This document shows, piece by piece, positions 33,251-48,200 of a stretch of DNA of 64,000 nt. Both the position numbers and the translations under genes were made by a program. The first letter of the stretch is position 1. Each line of letters begins with the position of its first letter. Location of the stretch: assembly GCF_035920345.1 (NCBI RefSeq), contig NZ_CP109149.1, positions 7,440,001-7,504,000 of the forward strand. The letters are read 5' to 3'. The DNA comes from Nocardia vinacea (GTDB lineage Bacteria; Actinomycetota; Actinomycetes; Mycobacteriales; Mycobacteriaceae). The notes beneath the pieces are model-generated. The model did no database searches. It had not been told where the DNA came from and was given only the letters and a program-made list of their open reading frames with translations.

Positions 33251-36200
33251 ATGACCGTTCTGCGACCACAGCTTCATCCCGACCAGGGGTCGAGCGGAGT
33301 TACCGAGCCGGACGTGTCAGCAATATCGCAGGTACCGCTGTCCGCTGGGCAGCGTGGGTTGTGGCTGGCGCAGAAATTGAGTCCGGATGTGCCGATATGC
33401 GAGGCACAATATATCGAGTTGCGTGGCGATCTCGATGTCGATCTACTGCGCGAAGTCTCGATACAAGCCGGCCACGAGTTTCAGTCGGGCTACCTGCGGC
33501 TGGTAGAGGTGGACGGCGAGCCGTACCAGTTGTTCGACCCGGCGCTCCATACGACGGGGCCGTTGATCGATGTGCGCGGCGAGCCGGATCCTATTGCGGC
33601 GGGCTTGGAGTGGATGTATCGGGAGTACACCACACCGCTCGACATGACGCGGGACCGGTTGCTCGGATCGGCGATTGTGCAGGTCGGGGACCAACATTAC
33701 CTGCTGTACCTCAAAATCCACCACGTCGCGATGGACGGCTACGCCGGTGTGCTGATGGTGAACCGCATCGCTGCGCTGTACACGGCGGCGGTGCAGGGAC
33801 GGACACCGGAGCCGAACCAACCGGCGGACGTACGCACGCTCTTCGAGGCCGACCGTAGCTATCGGGAGTCGAAGCGATTCGCCGACGACCAGGAATACTG
33901 GCTGAACAGACTCGCCGATGTCGTGGACGAGTCCAGTCTGGTCGCCGGGCACGCACCTGCCCGCGCGGACAGTTCGGTCGCAACAGCCGAACTTTCGCCG
34001 GTGACGGTACAGCGGATCGCTGATTCCGCGAAAGCGTCGAACGCGAGCCCGGCCGCGGTGGTGATCGCCGCATTCGGCTGCTATCTGGCCCGGATGACCG
34101 GCCGCGACGAGGTCATGGTCAACATCCCCGTTTCGGGTCGCACCAACGCCGTACTGCGGCGCTCCGGTGGGATGTTCGTCAATGTCGCACCCCTTCCGCT
34201 CGCGTTGGGGCCGGGCGATACCGCGGCGACATCGACGCGGCGGGTGCAGTCCGATCTGGTCGGGGCATTGCGGCACCAGCGGTGCGGCCTCACCGATATC
34301 CGTGCCGCCGCCGGATACCACGGCGGACAGCGACGTTTCGCGGGCCCGGTAGTGAATGTCATGTTCTTCCACCAGGAGATCCGGTTCGGATCGATGAGCG
34401 GGGAGTTCCATATCCTCAGCTCCGGGCCGGTCGACGATTTGCTGATCGACCTGTATCAAACCGGGGACCCGCCGCGGACGATCCTGCACTTCCTCGCCAA
34501 TCCCAACCTCTATACCGATGCCGCACTGTCGGCACACTGCACCAGATTCGGGGAGTTCCTCGACGCGTTCGCGGCCGATCCGGACGCCGCTCTCGAGCAG
34601 ATTCACCCCGCCAGCATGCGTGCCGGCGCTCTGATCAAGCGTCGCCAGGAGAATCTGGCGTTCTGGCGAGCCGCGCTCGCGGACCTTCCCGAGGAGCTTC
34701 GCCTGCCGTTCGACCGGCCGCGGCCTGTGGTGCCGTCGAATCGAGCCGCCACCGCACGGTACCCCTTGCGTGCCGATCTGGTTCCGGCGTTGGAACGGTA
34801 CACGCGGCAGCACAACTGGTCACTGTTCACCGCGATCCATGGCACGTTGGCGGTTCTGCTCGCCCGGCTGAGCGGCACCACCGACATTCCGATCGGCACA
34901 CCGATCACCAAGCGCGCTGGGGCCGCGCTCGACGACGTCGCCGACGGGTTCGTCGATACTCCGGTGCTGCGGACCGAGATCGATCTCGATGAATCGTGCA
35001 GCGACCTGCTCGGCCGCGTCGAACAAGCCGATCTGGACGCCTTCGAACATGCCGATATTCCGTTCGAGCAGGTGCTGGATGAACTCGTTCCGCAGCGGTC
35101 CCGGCATCCGATGTTCCAGGTGATGTTGGCGGTGCGGAGTGTGGAGCCGGATCCAGAACTGTCGGCGGATCTGCCAGCCGAAGCATCCCGCTTCGACCTG
35201 CAGTTTCTACTGTCGGCCGACCAGGACAGCGGCGCTGCGACGATAGCGGTCACCTACGCCGTCGACCTGTTCGATGCCGCGACCATCGATTCTGTTGTCC
35301 ATCGGTGGATTCGGATTCTGGAATCGATCGCCACCGATCCGACCGTTCCTGTCGGGGCGATCGACGTACTCGAACCGGCCGAGCAAGCCGATCTGCTCAC
35401 CCGCTCCGGTGCGCCGTCGGCCATGCCCACCACGCTGCCGGATTTGCTGGCCGCAGCAGCCGCGCTCGATCCCGACGCCACCGCAATCGTGTGCGACGGC
35501 CAACGACTGAGTTACCGAGAGCTGGACGAACGTTCCAACCGGTTGGCGCATCGGCTCATCCAGCACGGCATCGGACCGGAAGACATTGTCGCGATCGGAA
35601 TCCCACGTTCCGCGGACTCCGTGCTCGCGGTATGGGCGGTCACCAAAACGGGAGCCGCCTTCTTGCCGATCGACCCGACCCACCCCACCGAACGCATCAC
35701 CCACATGATGACCGATTCGAAAGCAGCAATCGGTCTGACCGTGACATCCGTCCGCGCACAACTACCCGACAGCACCGACTGGTTGATATCGAACAACCTC
35801 GACACTTCCGACGACAAGCCGGCCACGGACGGTCGGCCCGTCACCGACGGCGACCGTATTCGTCCGTTGCGGATCGACGGCATCGCCTACGTCATCTACA
35901 CCTCCGGATCAACCGGACGCCCCAAAGGCGTCGCGGTCACCCACCGCGGACTCGCCAACTGCGCCGCAGCGCACCGGGCTGCGATGGGCATCGAACCCGG
36001 CTCTCGAACATTGCATTTGGCGTCACCGAGCTTCGACGTGTCGGTACTGGAGATGCTGCTGCCCTTACCTGCCGGCGCGGCCATGGTCATCGCACCCAAC
36101 GACGTCTACGGCGGGGATGAACTCGCCGCACTGCTCGACCGCGAACACATCAGCCACGTCCTCGTCACACCTTCGACACTGTCCACCATCGACCACACCC

Positions 36201-39200
36201 GCTGGCCACTACCGGATCTGAAGTATCTGATGGTCGGCGGCGAGGACTACGGCACCGAACTGGTCGAGCGCTGGGGCGTCGGCCGCGTCGTGCTCAATGA
36301 GTACGGTCCCACCGAAACCACTATCGCCGCGACGCTGATCTCGCCGTTGGCGGCTGGAGAGTTGGTCACGATCGGCCGCCCGATCCGCGGGGTTTCGGTA
36401 TGGATTCTCGACCAGCGATTGCAACCGGTTCCCGTCGGTGTGGCCGGTGAACTGTATATCGCGGGTGATCTACTCGCCCGCGGATATCATCAGCGCGCCG
36501 ACGTGACGGCTGGACGTTTCGTGGCCTGTCCCTGGATATCCGGTCGGCGTATGTACCGCACCGGCGACATCGTGCGCTGGACCAGCAGCGGAACAATCCA
36601 GCACCTCGGCCGTTCGGATTTCCAGGTGAAGATCCGTGGTCTACGCATCGAACTGGGCGAGATCGACGCCACACTCACCAGCCACGACACCGTCGCCTAC
36701 GCGACCACCATCGGCTATCGCAAGGACGCTGGAACCCAATCTCTGGTCTCCTACGTCGTCGCCACCCCCGACCACACCATCGACACCACGACCCTGACCG
36801 AATACCTCACCGACCGGTTGCCGTCCTACATGGTGCCGTCCTCGATCATGGTCCTGGACCAGATTCCGTTGACACCGGTGGGCAAGCTGGACCGAAAGGC
36901 ACTGCCGAAGCCGGTTTTCGCCGACCGCAAACCCTTCCGAGCACCACAAACACCAACCGAACACACGATCGCCCAGGCGTTCATCGACGTATTGGGTATC
37001 GACACGATCGGTCTCGACGATTCGTTCTTCGCCCTGGGCGGCGACAGTTTGGTCGCGACCCGCGTCGCGGCGCGACTCGGGGCCACATTGGATGCCGAGA
37101 TTCCGGTGCGACTGTTGTTCGAGGCGTCCACGGTCGCGGAACTCGCCACTCGCATCGAGCACCATGCCGGTACCGGGCGCAGACGCCCACCGCTCGTCGC
37201 CGGGCCGCGGCCCGATCTCGTGCCGCTGGCACCGGCCCAACAACGGATGTGGTTCTTCAACCAGTACGACACCGCATCGGGCGCATACAACATGCCGATC
37301 GCCATTCGGCTGCGTGGCGACTTGAACATCGACGCCCTGCACGCGGCGGTTGTCGACGTGCTGGGTAGGCACGAGTCGTTGCGAACGCGGTATCCGGATC
37401 ACCACGGAACGCTGATCCAGCTGATCGAGCCCGTCGAGAACGTGGACCGCGAGCTGATCGTGGTCCCGGTCGTGCCGAGCCAGTTGGTCGAGACGGTAAC
37501 CGCATTCGTCGCCGACGGCTTCGATGTGACCATCCAGGCGCCCGTGCGTGCCCGGTTGTTCCGCATTGTCGGCGGCGGGGAACCGGAATACGTATTGGCC
37601 GTCGTGGTGCACCACATCGCCGCGGACGGCTTCTCCATGACGCCGCTGGCCCGCGACGTGACGACTGCTTATGCCGCCCGGATCCGCGGGGCGGCCCCGG
37701 CGTGGACACCGCTGCCGGCCCAGTACGCGGACTACGCGCTGTGGCAACAAGCGACCCTCGGCACACCCGACGATCCGGAATCGCTGTGCGCTGAACAGAT
37801 CCGATACTGGACCGAGGCGCTGAGCGGCGTTGCCGAGGAGCTTCGTCTGCCATTCGACCGGCCGCGGCCGGTAGTGCTGTCGAATCGCGGCGCCACTATC
37901 GACTACTCGATGTCTGCCGGTTCGGTGCGGGCATTGGAACAGTTTGCGCGGCAGCATAATTCGTCGTTGTTCATGGCAATCCACGGCACGCTGGCGGTTC
38001 TGCTGGCCCGGCTGAGCGGCACCACCGACATTCCGATCGGCACACCGATCGCCGGGCGCGGAATGGCCGCACTCGACGACATGATCGGCATGTTCGTCAA
38101 TACCCTGGTGCTGCGGATCGAGATCGATCTCGACGAATCCTTCACCGAACTGCTCGGCCGGATCAAACAAGCCGATCTGGACGCCTTCGAACACGCCGAT
38201 GTTCCGTTCGAGCAGGTGGTGGACAAACTCGTCGTACAGCGGTCCCAAGCGCGACATCCGCTGTTCCAGGTGCTGCTGGCGTTCCAAAATCTGGAACCGG
38301 TAACACTGCGACTTCCCGATCTCGAGCTGTCGGCGGTCGAGCTGCCCAACGAGGTATCCCGGTTCGACCTGCAATTCATCCTGTCGGAAAACCCTGACAG
38401 CGGCGATATGAGCGTCGCGGTCACGTATGCCACCGACCTGTTCGACGCCGCGACCATCGATTCTGTTGTCCATCGGTGGATTCGGATTCTGGAATCGATA
38501 ACCACCGACGCAACCATTCCTGTCGGAGTGATCGACGTACTCGAACCTGCCGAGCGAACCGATCTCCTGACCCGCTCCGGCGCACCCTCGGCACCGCCCA
38601 CCACGCTGCCCGACCTGCTGACCTCAGCAGCCGCACTCGATCCCGATGCCGCCGCGATCGTCTGCGACGGACAACAGCTCAGTTACCGGGAACTCGACGA
38701 ATACTCCAACCGGTTGGCACGACAGCTCCTCCGACACCGCATCGGACCGGAAGACGTTGTCGCGATCGGTATTCCACGTTCGGTGGACTCGGTCCTCGCG
38801 GTATGGGCCGTCGCGAAATCGGGAGCCGCTTTCCTACCGATCGACCCGACCTATCCAGCCGACCGCATCACCCACATGATGACCGATTCGAAAGCAGCCA
38901 TCGGCATTACGACCGCATCCGTGCACGCGCGGTTACCCAACCACACCGATTGGTTGATACTGGACAATTTCGACGAGACCGACAGCAATCCGATCACAGA
39001 CAGCGACCGTATTCGTCCGCTGCGGATCGACGATATCGCCTACGTCATCTACACCTCCGGATCAACCGGACGCCCCAAAGGCGTCGCGGTGACCCACCGC
39101 GGACTCAGCAACTGCGCCACCGCGAACAAGGAAGTCATCGGCATCGAACGCAGCTCTCGAACATTGCATTTGGCGTCACCGAGCTTCGACGTGTCGGTAC

Positions 39201-42200
39201 TGGAGATGCTGTTGCCCTTACCTGCCGGCGCGGCCATGGTCATCGCACCCACGGATGTCTACGGCGGGGATGAACTCGCCGCACTGCTCGACCGCGAACG
39301 CATCAGCCACGTCCTCGTCACACCTTCGACACTGTCCACCATCGACCACACCCGCTGGCCACTACCGGATTTGGCACACCTGATTGTCGGCGGTGAAGAC
39401 TACGGCAGTGAGTTGGTCCAACGCTGGAACGGCGACCGGAAGCTGTTCAACGACTACGGTCCAACCGAAACCACTATCGCCGCGACGCGGACCCTCTTGG
39501 CGGCCGGACAGCTCGTCACGATCGGCCGCCCGATCCGCGGGGTTTCGGTATGGATTCTCGACCAGCGATTGCAACCGGTTCCCGTCGGTGTGGCCGGTGA
39601 ACTGTATATCGCGGGTGATCTACTGGCCCGCGGATACCACCAGCGAGCAGACGTAACAGCACAGCGATTCATCGCCTGCCCCTGGACACCCGGCCAACGC
39701 ATGTACCGCACCGGCGACATCGTGCGCTGGACCGGCAATGGAACAATCCAGCACCTCGGCCGATCCGACTTCCAAGTAAAAATCCGTGGCCTACGCATCG
39801 AACTCGGCGAGATCGACACCACACTCACCAGCCACGACACCGTCGCCTACGCGACCACCATCGGCTATCGCAACGACGCCGGAACCCAATCCCTGGTCTC
39901 CTACGTCGTCGCCACCCCCAACCACACCATCGACACCACGACCCTGACCGAATACCTCACCGACCGGTTGCCGTCCTACATGGTGCCGTCCTCGATCATG
40001 GTCCTGGACCAGATTCCGTTGACACCGGTGGGCAAGCTGGACCGAAGGGCGTTGCCGAAGCCGGTTTTCGCCGACCGCAAACCCTTCCGAGCACCACAAA
40101 CACCAACCGAACACATCATCGCCAGAGCCTTCGCCGACACACTCGGCGCCGACATGGTCGGTCTCGATGATTCGTTCTTCGCCTTGGGCGGCGACAGCAT
40201 TATGGCGATCCAGCTGGTCGCCCGAGCCAGGGCAGCCGGTGCGGCATTCTCCGCACGCGACGTGTTCGAGCGGAAAACGATCGCCGGACTGGCCCAGGTC
40301 GCAGCCCGCGACAGCACCGCAGCCTCCCGGCTGACGGAACTGTCCGGCGGCGGCGTGGGACCGGTACCGCTGACGCCGATCATGCGAAGACTGCTCGAAC
40401 GGTCCGGTTCGGACTTCGCCCGCTTCTCGCAGGCAATGATGCTGAAGCTGCCGATGGGAATCGACCTGCCGGGGCTGACGAATACGGTGCAGGCGGTCCT
40501 CGACCGGCACGACATGCTGCGCGCACGGCTGTGCTCGGACGACGATGGCCGCCGGGCGTGGGATGTGCTGCCGGTCGGAACGGTTCGCGCCGCCGATGTC
40601 ATTCGCCGGGTGCCGATTCACGGAATGCCGGCAAGTGCCGAGTTCCGGACGTTGGCGGCGGCGGAGTCGACTTCCGCGGCGGACCGGCTCGATCCGGACG
40701 CCGGGACCGTGCTGCAGGTGGTCTGGTTCGATCCGGCGAATACGGCCGAACCGGGCAGGGCGCTGGTGCTGGTGCATCATTCGGTGATCGATCGGGTTTC
40801 CTGGCGGGTGCTGGTGTCGGACCTCGCCGTCGCGTGGGCGCGGATCGAGTCCGGCGAGCCACCCGAGCTGGCCCCGGTCGGGACCTCGATGCGCAGGTGG
40901 GCGTATGGGCTGATCGAGGCGGCCCGACGGCCGGAGCGGGTAGCTGAGCTCGAACTCTGGCGAGCGATGGCCGACGGGCCCGATCCGATGATCGGGTCAC
41001 GGGCCCTCGACCCCGCGATCGACGTGGCCGCTAGTGCTCGGACGGTTGAGGTCGAGCTGTCCCCCGAGGTGACCGAGGCGCTGTTGACCGAGGTGCCCGC
41101 GACATTCCATGGCGAGGTAGGCGACGGGCTACTGGCCGCTCTGGCGGTCGCGCTGACGAAGTGGCGGCGCGAACGGGAGCCCGCGGCCGCAGAGCTGACG
41201 GATGTGGTGATCGGTCTCGAAGGGCACGGTCGGGAGGAAGGTGTCGTCCCGGGCGCGGACCTGACCCGGACGGTCGGCTGTTTCACCACGAGTTTTCCTA
41301 TGCGTTTGGATCTGTCGGGCATCGATATCGACGACGCATGCGCGGGCGGGCCGGCGATGGGCGCAGCGGTCAAGTCGGTCAAGGAACAGCTGCTCGCCGT
41401 CCCGGACCACGGGATCGGCTACGGCTTGCTGCGGTATCTCAACGAGGACACCGGCGCGCTGCCGACGCCGCAGATCGCCTTCAACTACCTCGGCCCGGTC
41501 TCCACCAGGGTTCCCGAAGGAGAACCGGCGGTCGCATGGCGGCCGGTGGACGGCGGCGAGTTCGCCGGTGCACAGCATCCGGATATGCCGGTTTCGGCGG
41601 TACTCGACATCAATGTCTGCACCCGTGACGACGGACAAGGGCCGCAGTTGCGGGCCACCTGGTCCTATCCCGCCGAGATACTCACCGCCGCCGAGGTGCG
41701 TGCGGCGGCGGAGTCGTGGCGCCGGGCATCGATCGCGTTGACGACCCACGCCCGCCGGGCAGGCAGCGGGGGACGGACACCGTCAGATCTGGATCTGGTG
41801 CGGCTCGGGCAGGCCGAAATCGAGCGACTCGAGCACAGGTACCCGACGCTGAGCGATGTCTGGCCGTTGACGCCGTTGCAGGAGGGGCTGCTGTTCCACG
41901 CGTTGGTGTCCGAGGAGTCGGTGGACGCCTACCTGACCCAACTGGTCGTCGAGTTGCGTGGCCAGGTAGATCCGAAGCGGCTGCGCCGCGCCGGACAAGT
42001 GCTACTGGACCGACACGCGAATCTGCGCACCGCCTTCGACACCGATGTCGGTCCGGTACAGGTGGTCCAGCAAGATGTCGAGGCTGCCTGGTCGGAGCTC
42101 GACCTGTCCGGGCTCGACGACAGTGCCCGCGATCGCGAGTGGGAACTGCTTCTGGCCGCGGACCGGGCAACCAGGTTCGATCCGGCTCGTGCCCCGCTGC

Positions 42201-45200
42201 TGCGCTGGATGCTGGTCACCACCGGGCCGCAGCGCTATCGACTGGTACTGACCAATCATCACCTGCTGCTCGATGGCTGGTCGACGCCGCTGCTCCTGAA
42301 GGACTTGCTGGTGCTCTACGCCACCGACGGCGACGTCACCGTGCTACCCGAAGTCCGCCCGTACCGGGATTTCCTTGCCTGGATCGCCGGGCAGGACTCG
42401 GCTGCGGCGCTCGACGCGTGGGCCCGCGCGTTCGACGGCGCCGAGGAGCCGACCCTGGTAGCGCAGGCCGATCCCAGCCGCCGCTACACCGAATCACGCG
42501 ATGTGCTCGGCGAGTTGACCGAGGAGCAGACAACCGCGCTGACGAATCTGGCCAGGGCCCGTGGCGTCACCCTCAACACCGTCATCCAGCTGGCATGGGC
42601 AATCGTGTTGGGCACGTTGACTTCTCGGGACGATGTGGCGTTCGGCGCCGTGGTCTCCGGACGGTCCCCGCGGATCGCGGGCATCGAATCGATGATCGGA
42701 CTGTTCATCAACACCGTGCCGGTGCGCGTCCGTCTCCACGCCGACGAGAGCCTGGGACAACTGCTCGACCGAATCCAGACCGAACAGACGGCCCTGCTCG
42801 ACCACCAGTTCGTCGGCCTCACCGAAATCGAGCGGGTGGCCGGGCCGGCGGCGGTGTTCGACACGATGACGGTGTTCGAGTCGTTCCCGATCGACCGTTT
42901 CGGGCTGACGGCGGACACCGATATCGCGGGCATGCGAGTAGTCGACGTCGCGGGCACGAACGGCGCGCACTATCCGCTGGGGGTGGTTGCGCGGATCGAC
43001 GACAAGCGACTGCATCTCGAGATCAAGTATCTGCCCGAACTCTTCGACCACGACACGATGACCGCGACCCTGCAGCGCATCCTGCGCGTGTTCGGTGTCG
43101 TCGCGACCGACCCGGAGCTGCCGCTGGCCCGCCTGAATCTGCTTTCCGCCGCGGCATACCGGGAGTTGACGCCGGTTTCGGGCTCCCCGGCGGTGCCGGG
43201 GCGAGTGCTGCCGGAGCTGTTGGCGGCGACGGTGCGGCGGGATCCGGGCGCGGTCGCGGTGGTGTACGAGGGTCGGCAGTGGACCTACGGCGAGCTCGAT
43301 GCTCAGTCGAATCGGTTGGCACGGTTGTTGATCGATCGGGGTGTGGGGCCAGAGGCCGGTGTGGCGGTGGGGCTGCCGCGATCGTTCGAGTCGGTGCTTG
43401 CGATATGGGCGGTGGCGAAGTCGGGGGCGGCATTCGTGCCGATAGACCCGAAGTATCCGACCGGCCGGATCGAGCACATGCTCACCGATTCCGGTGTGGC
43501 GGTGGGAATCACCTTGTCACAGTGGCGGTCTCGGTTGCCCGGATCGGTGCCGTGGCTGGTCCTCGACGAGGCGGTGGTCGAAGCCGAAGTGTCGGCGGCG
43601 TCGGCGGCGCCGGTGACCGATGCGGAGCGAGCAGGGCCGATCCGGCTCGATCATGCGGCGTACCTGATCTACACCTCCGGTTCGACGGGTGTGCCCAAAG
43701 GCGTGGTGGTGTCGCACCAAGGGTTGGCAGATCTGGTGGCCGAGCTGTGTTCGCGGTTCGATACCGAGCCCGGGGCGCGGGTACTGCATGCCGCGTCGCC
43801 GAGTTTCGATGCGGCCGTCCTGGAACTGCTCTGGGCGTTCACATCGGGTGGGCGGCTGGTGATCGCGCCGCCGACTGTCTACGGCGGGAACGAACTGGCG
43901 CGGATCCTGTCGAGCGAGCGGGTGACGCATGCAGCACTGTCGCCGACGGCATTGGCCACGGTCGACCCGGCCGGCCTGGAGAGCCTCGAGACCGTCCTGG
44001 TCGGTGGCGAAGCGCCGGCACCCGAACTGGTGTCACGATGGGCGCCGGGCCGGAGCTTGTGCAACGCCTACGGTCCGGCAGAGGCCACGATCCAGACGGA
44101 CGCCAGTGCGCCGCTGGTGCCGGGTGAGCCGGTGACGGTCGGGGGACCGGCCCGCGGGGTCGGTCAGGTCGTGCTGGACGCATGGTTGCGGCCGGTGCCC
44201 GTCGGAATTGTCGGCGAGCTGTATCTCATGGGGCCGGCTCTGGCTCGCGGTTACCGCAACCGAATGGGGCTGACGGCCGCGCGCTTCGTCGCCGATCCGT
44301 TCGCGGAGCAGGGCCGACGTATGTATCGGACCGGTGACCTGGTGCGATGGCTGCGGCTACCGGACGGGAATCTGACGCTCGGCTATATGGGCCGGGCCGA
44401 CTTCCAGGTCAAGCTCCGTGGTTTCCGCATCGAACTCGGCGAGGTCGAATCGGGCCTGCTGGCCTGCGCTGGTGTGGCGCGCGCGGTCGCGACCGTTCAC
44501 CGGGACGCGACCATCGGTGACCGGTTGGTCGGGTATGTGGTGCCCGAGACCGGCGTCGTGCTCGACTCGGCCGCGGTCCTCGCGTTCGCCGAACAGCGGC
44601 TGGCCCCGCACATGGTGCCCGCGACGGTGGTGGTGCTCGACACCTTGCCGGTGACAGCGAGCGGCAAGCTCGACCGCGCCGCGCTGCCCGAGCCGGACTT
44701 CACCACGGGCCGGGCCGAATTCCGGGCGCCGGTCACCGAGGTGGAGATGACGCTGGCCGGACTGTTCGCCGAGGTATTGGGCATCGACAGGGTCGGAGTC
44801 GATGATTCGTTCTTCGCCCTGGGCGGCGACAGCATCATGTCGATCCAACTGGTGACCCGAGCCAGGGCAGCCGGTGTGGTGTTCTCCACGCGGGACGTAT
44901 TCGAGCGGAAGACGGTCGCGCGACTGGCCCACGTCGCAGGCCAGGACAGCACCACGGCGGCCGCTCTTCCGACGGAGCTCCCCGGCGGCGGTGTCGGGCC
45001 GGTACCGCTGACGCCGATCATGTGCTGGATGGTCGAACGCGGCGAATTCGACGATTTCTGCCAGTGGGTGACGCTCACGCTGCCGAGCGGTATCGACTTC
45101 ACCGGTATCGAGGCCACCGTTCGAGCGGTGATCGATCAGCACGACATGCTGCGGGCCCGATTGCAGCCGGAGCCCACGCACCCGTCCGGGTGGGCATTGC

Positions 45201-48200
45201 AGGTGCGGCCGACCGCGACGATCGCTGCCGGGCTGATCCGTCGCGTGCCGGTGGCAGCGGCGCCGGACAGCGCCGCCTTCGCCGCGATCGCCGACGCCGA
45301 GGCGCACGCGGCCGCCGAACGCCTCGACCCCGCCGCGGGCATCATGCTGCAGTTGGTCTGGTTCGACTGGGCGCAGCGGCCGGGACGGTTACTCGTTGTC
45401 GCACACCACCTGGTCGTCGATGGGGTGTCGTGGCGGATCCTGATTCCCGACCTCGCCACGGCCTGGGCCCAGATCGATGCCGGGCAACGTCCGCGGCTCG
45501 CACCCGTCGGCACATCGATGCGACGCTGGGCGCACGGCCTGAACGCCGCCGCCGAGAGCCTCGATGAGCTCGACTGGTGGCGATCCACGCTCGGTGCGGC
45601 CGATCCGCCGCTCGGCGCCCGCCCGGTCGATCCCGAGCTCGACCTACAGGCGACCGTCGCGACCGTCAAGGTGACGCTGCCGACCTCGGTGACGCGCGCT
45701 GTGCTCACCACCCTGCCCCAGGTGTTCCGCGGCAGTGTGGACGACGCCCTCATCGCCGGGCTCGCACTGGCACTGACTCGATGGCGGCAGCGCCACGGCG
45801 ACAACGTGACCGAAACGCTGCTCACGCTCGAAAGCCACGGCCGCCACGACACCGTGCTCCCCGGTGCCGACCTCACCCGCACGGTCGGATGGTTCACTAC
45901 CGCCTACCCGGTGCGACTCGACCTGTCCGGTATCGACATCGACGACGCATTCGCCGCGGGTGCTGCCGCGGCGGCGATCATCAAATCTGTCAAGGAACAG
46001 CGGCGCGAGGTCCCCGACCGCGGGATCGGCTACGGGCTGCTGCGCTACCTCAACGCCGATACCGCCCCTATCCTGCGTGCGCTGCCGCCCCCGCAGGTGA
46101 GCTTCAACTATCTCGGTCGTTTGGACACCGTTCCCGAGGCGTTCCGCGACAGCGGATGGCTGCCCGCCGATGGCGACACCGGCGGCGGCAACCAGAATCC
46201 CGCCGCAACCGCGGCAGCCGTGCTCGGCATCAACGCGGTCACTGCGGATACCGCGGACGGCCCCGCCTTGACCGCCGCCTGGGACTACCCGACCGGCGTG
46301 CTCACCTGCGCCGAAGTCACCGACCTCGCCGAACTGTGGCGCGACGCCGTGACGGCTCTGGCTACCCACGCGTCCCGACCCGGTGTCGGCGGGCTGACCC
46401 CCTCCGATGTCGGCCTGGTCGATCTCGACCAGGCGGCGATCGACCGGCTGGAGACTCGACACCAGGCTTTGGACGACATCTGGCCGCTCACGCCGCTGCA
46501 GGCGGGGCTGCTGTTCCATGCGCAGCTCGCCGACGGCGCACTCGACGCCTACATCGTGCAACTCTGTGTGGACCTCGGCGGACGCGTCGACGCGGACCGG
46601 CTGCGCCGCGCCGCGCAGACTCTGCTCGGACGGCACCCGAACCTGCGGACCGCGTTCGTGCGCGACGGCGCCCGCGAGCCGGTCCAGGTGGTGTACCGGC
46701 ATGTCGACGTACCGTTCGCCGAGCTCGACCTGGCCGAGCGCGACGACACCGCGGCCGCACTCGAACAGGTCATGGACGGCGATCGTCATTTCGATGTGAC
46801 CGCGGCGCCACTACTACGACTGACACTGATCAGGATCGCTCCTCAGCAGTACCGGCTGGTGTTGAGCATGCATCACATCCTGATCGACGGCTGGTCCACA
46901 CCACTGCTGATCCGGGAACTGCTGATCCTCTACGCCGGCGACGGTGACGTCGCGGCACTGCCCCCGGTGCGTCCCTACGCCGATTACCTGATGTGGCTGA
47001 ACAGCCAGGACCGGACCGGTGCGGAAACCGCCTGGGCACAGGCACTCGAGGGCGTCGCGGAGCCGACTCTGCTGGCCCCCGAGGACCGCGGCCGCCGAAA
47101 CACCGCCGCACCGGGCGAAGTGCAGGTGCGGCTGAGCCAGGACCACACCGCGGCCCTGGTCGAGGTGGCCCACCAACACGAGACCACCCTCAACACCATC
47201 GTCCAAGCGGCCTGGGCGCTGGTGCTCGCCAACGCGACCGCCCGCGAAGACGTGGTCTTCGGCACCACCGTCTCCGGGCGTCCGCCACAGCTTGCAGGCA
47301 TCGAATCGATGATCGGACTGTTCGTCAACACCGTGCCCGTACGGGTCCGGCTCGACCACCGCGAAAGCCTCGCCCAGCTACTGCGGCGAATCCAAACCGA
47401 ACAAGCCGCGCTGCTCGACCATCACCACCTCGGACTCGCCCGGATCCAACAGGTGGCCGGTGCCGGCGCGATGTTCGACACCGTGACCGTCTTCGAGTCC
47501 TATCCGGTCGACCGGGCCGGGTTGTCCGAAGACATCGACATCGCCGGAATGCACATCCTCGGCATCGTCGGGCGAGACGCCGCGCACTATCCGCTAGGCC
47601 TGGTCGTGCACCACGACACCCGGCTGCACCTGACCTTCGAATACCTGCCCGAACTGTTCACTCGACAGCAGATCGACGCCCTCGCCGACCGGGTGCTGCG
47701 CGTCCTGGACACCGTCGCCGCGCATATCGACCTCCCGCTCACCGAACTGCAGCTGCAGTCGCCCGTCGAGCAGGCCACGCTGGTGCCCGTCCGTGGTCGG
47801 CCCGGCCCGGTGCCATCGGTATTGCCACAGGTGTTGTCGGATGCGGTCACGATGGCGCCCGGCACGGAAGCGTTGGTCTGCGACGGCGTGCGGCTGTCGT
47901 ATCGCGAACTCGACGAGGCCTCCAACCGCTGGGCGCGCGTATTGATCGACATGGGAATCGGTCCGGAAGCGATGGTTGCTGTGGCGCTACCGCGCTGCAT
48001 CGACGCTGTCATCGCCGTGTGGGCGGTCGCCAAGTCCGGCGGCGCGTTCGTGCAGATCGATCCCACCCATCCGCGCGACCGGATCACGCGCATTCTCACC
48101 GATTCCGGTGCCGCAGTCGGCCTGACCCGCGATACCTACCGAGAGCAGTTGCCGGACACACTCGAATGGCTCGCCCTCGACGATCCCGCCTTCGTCGCGA

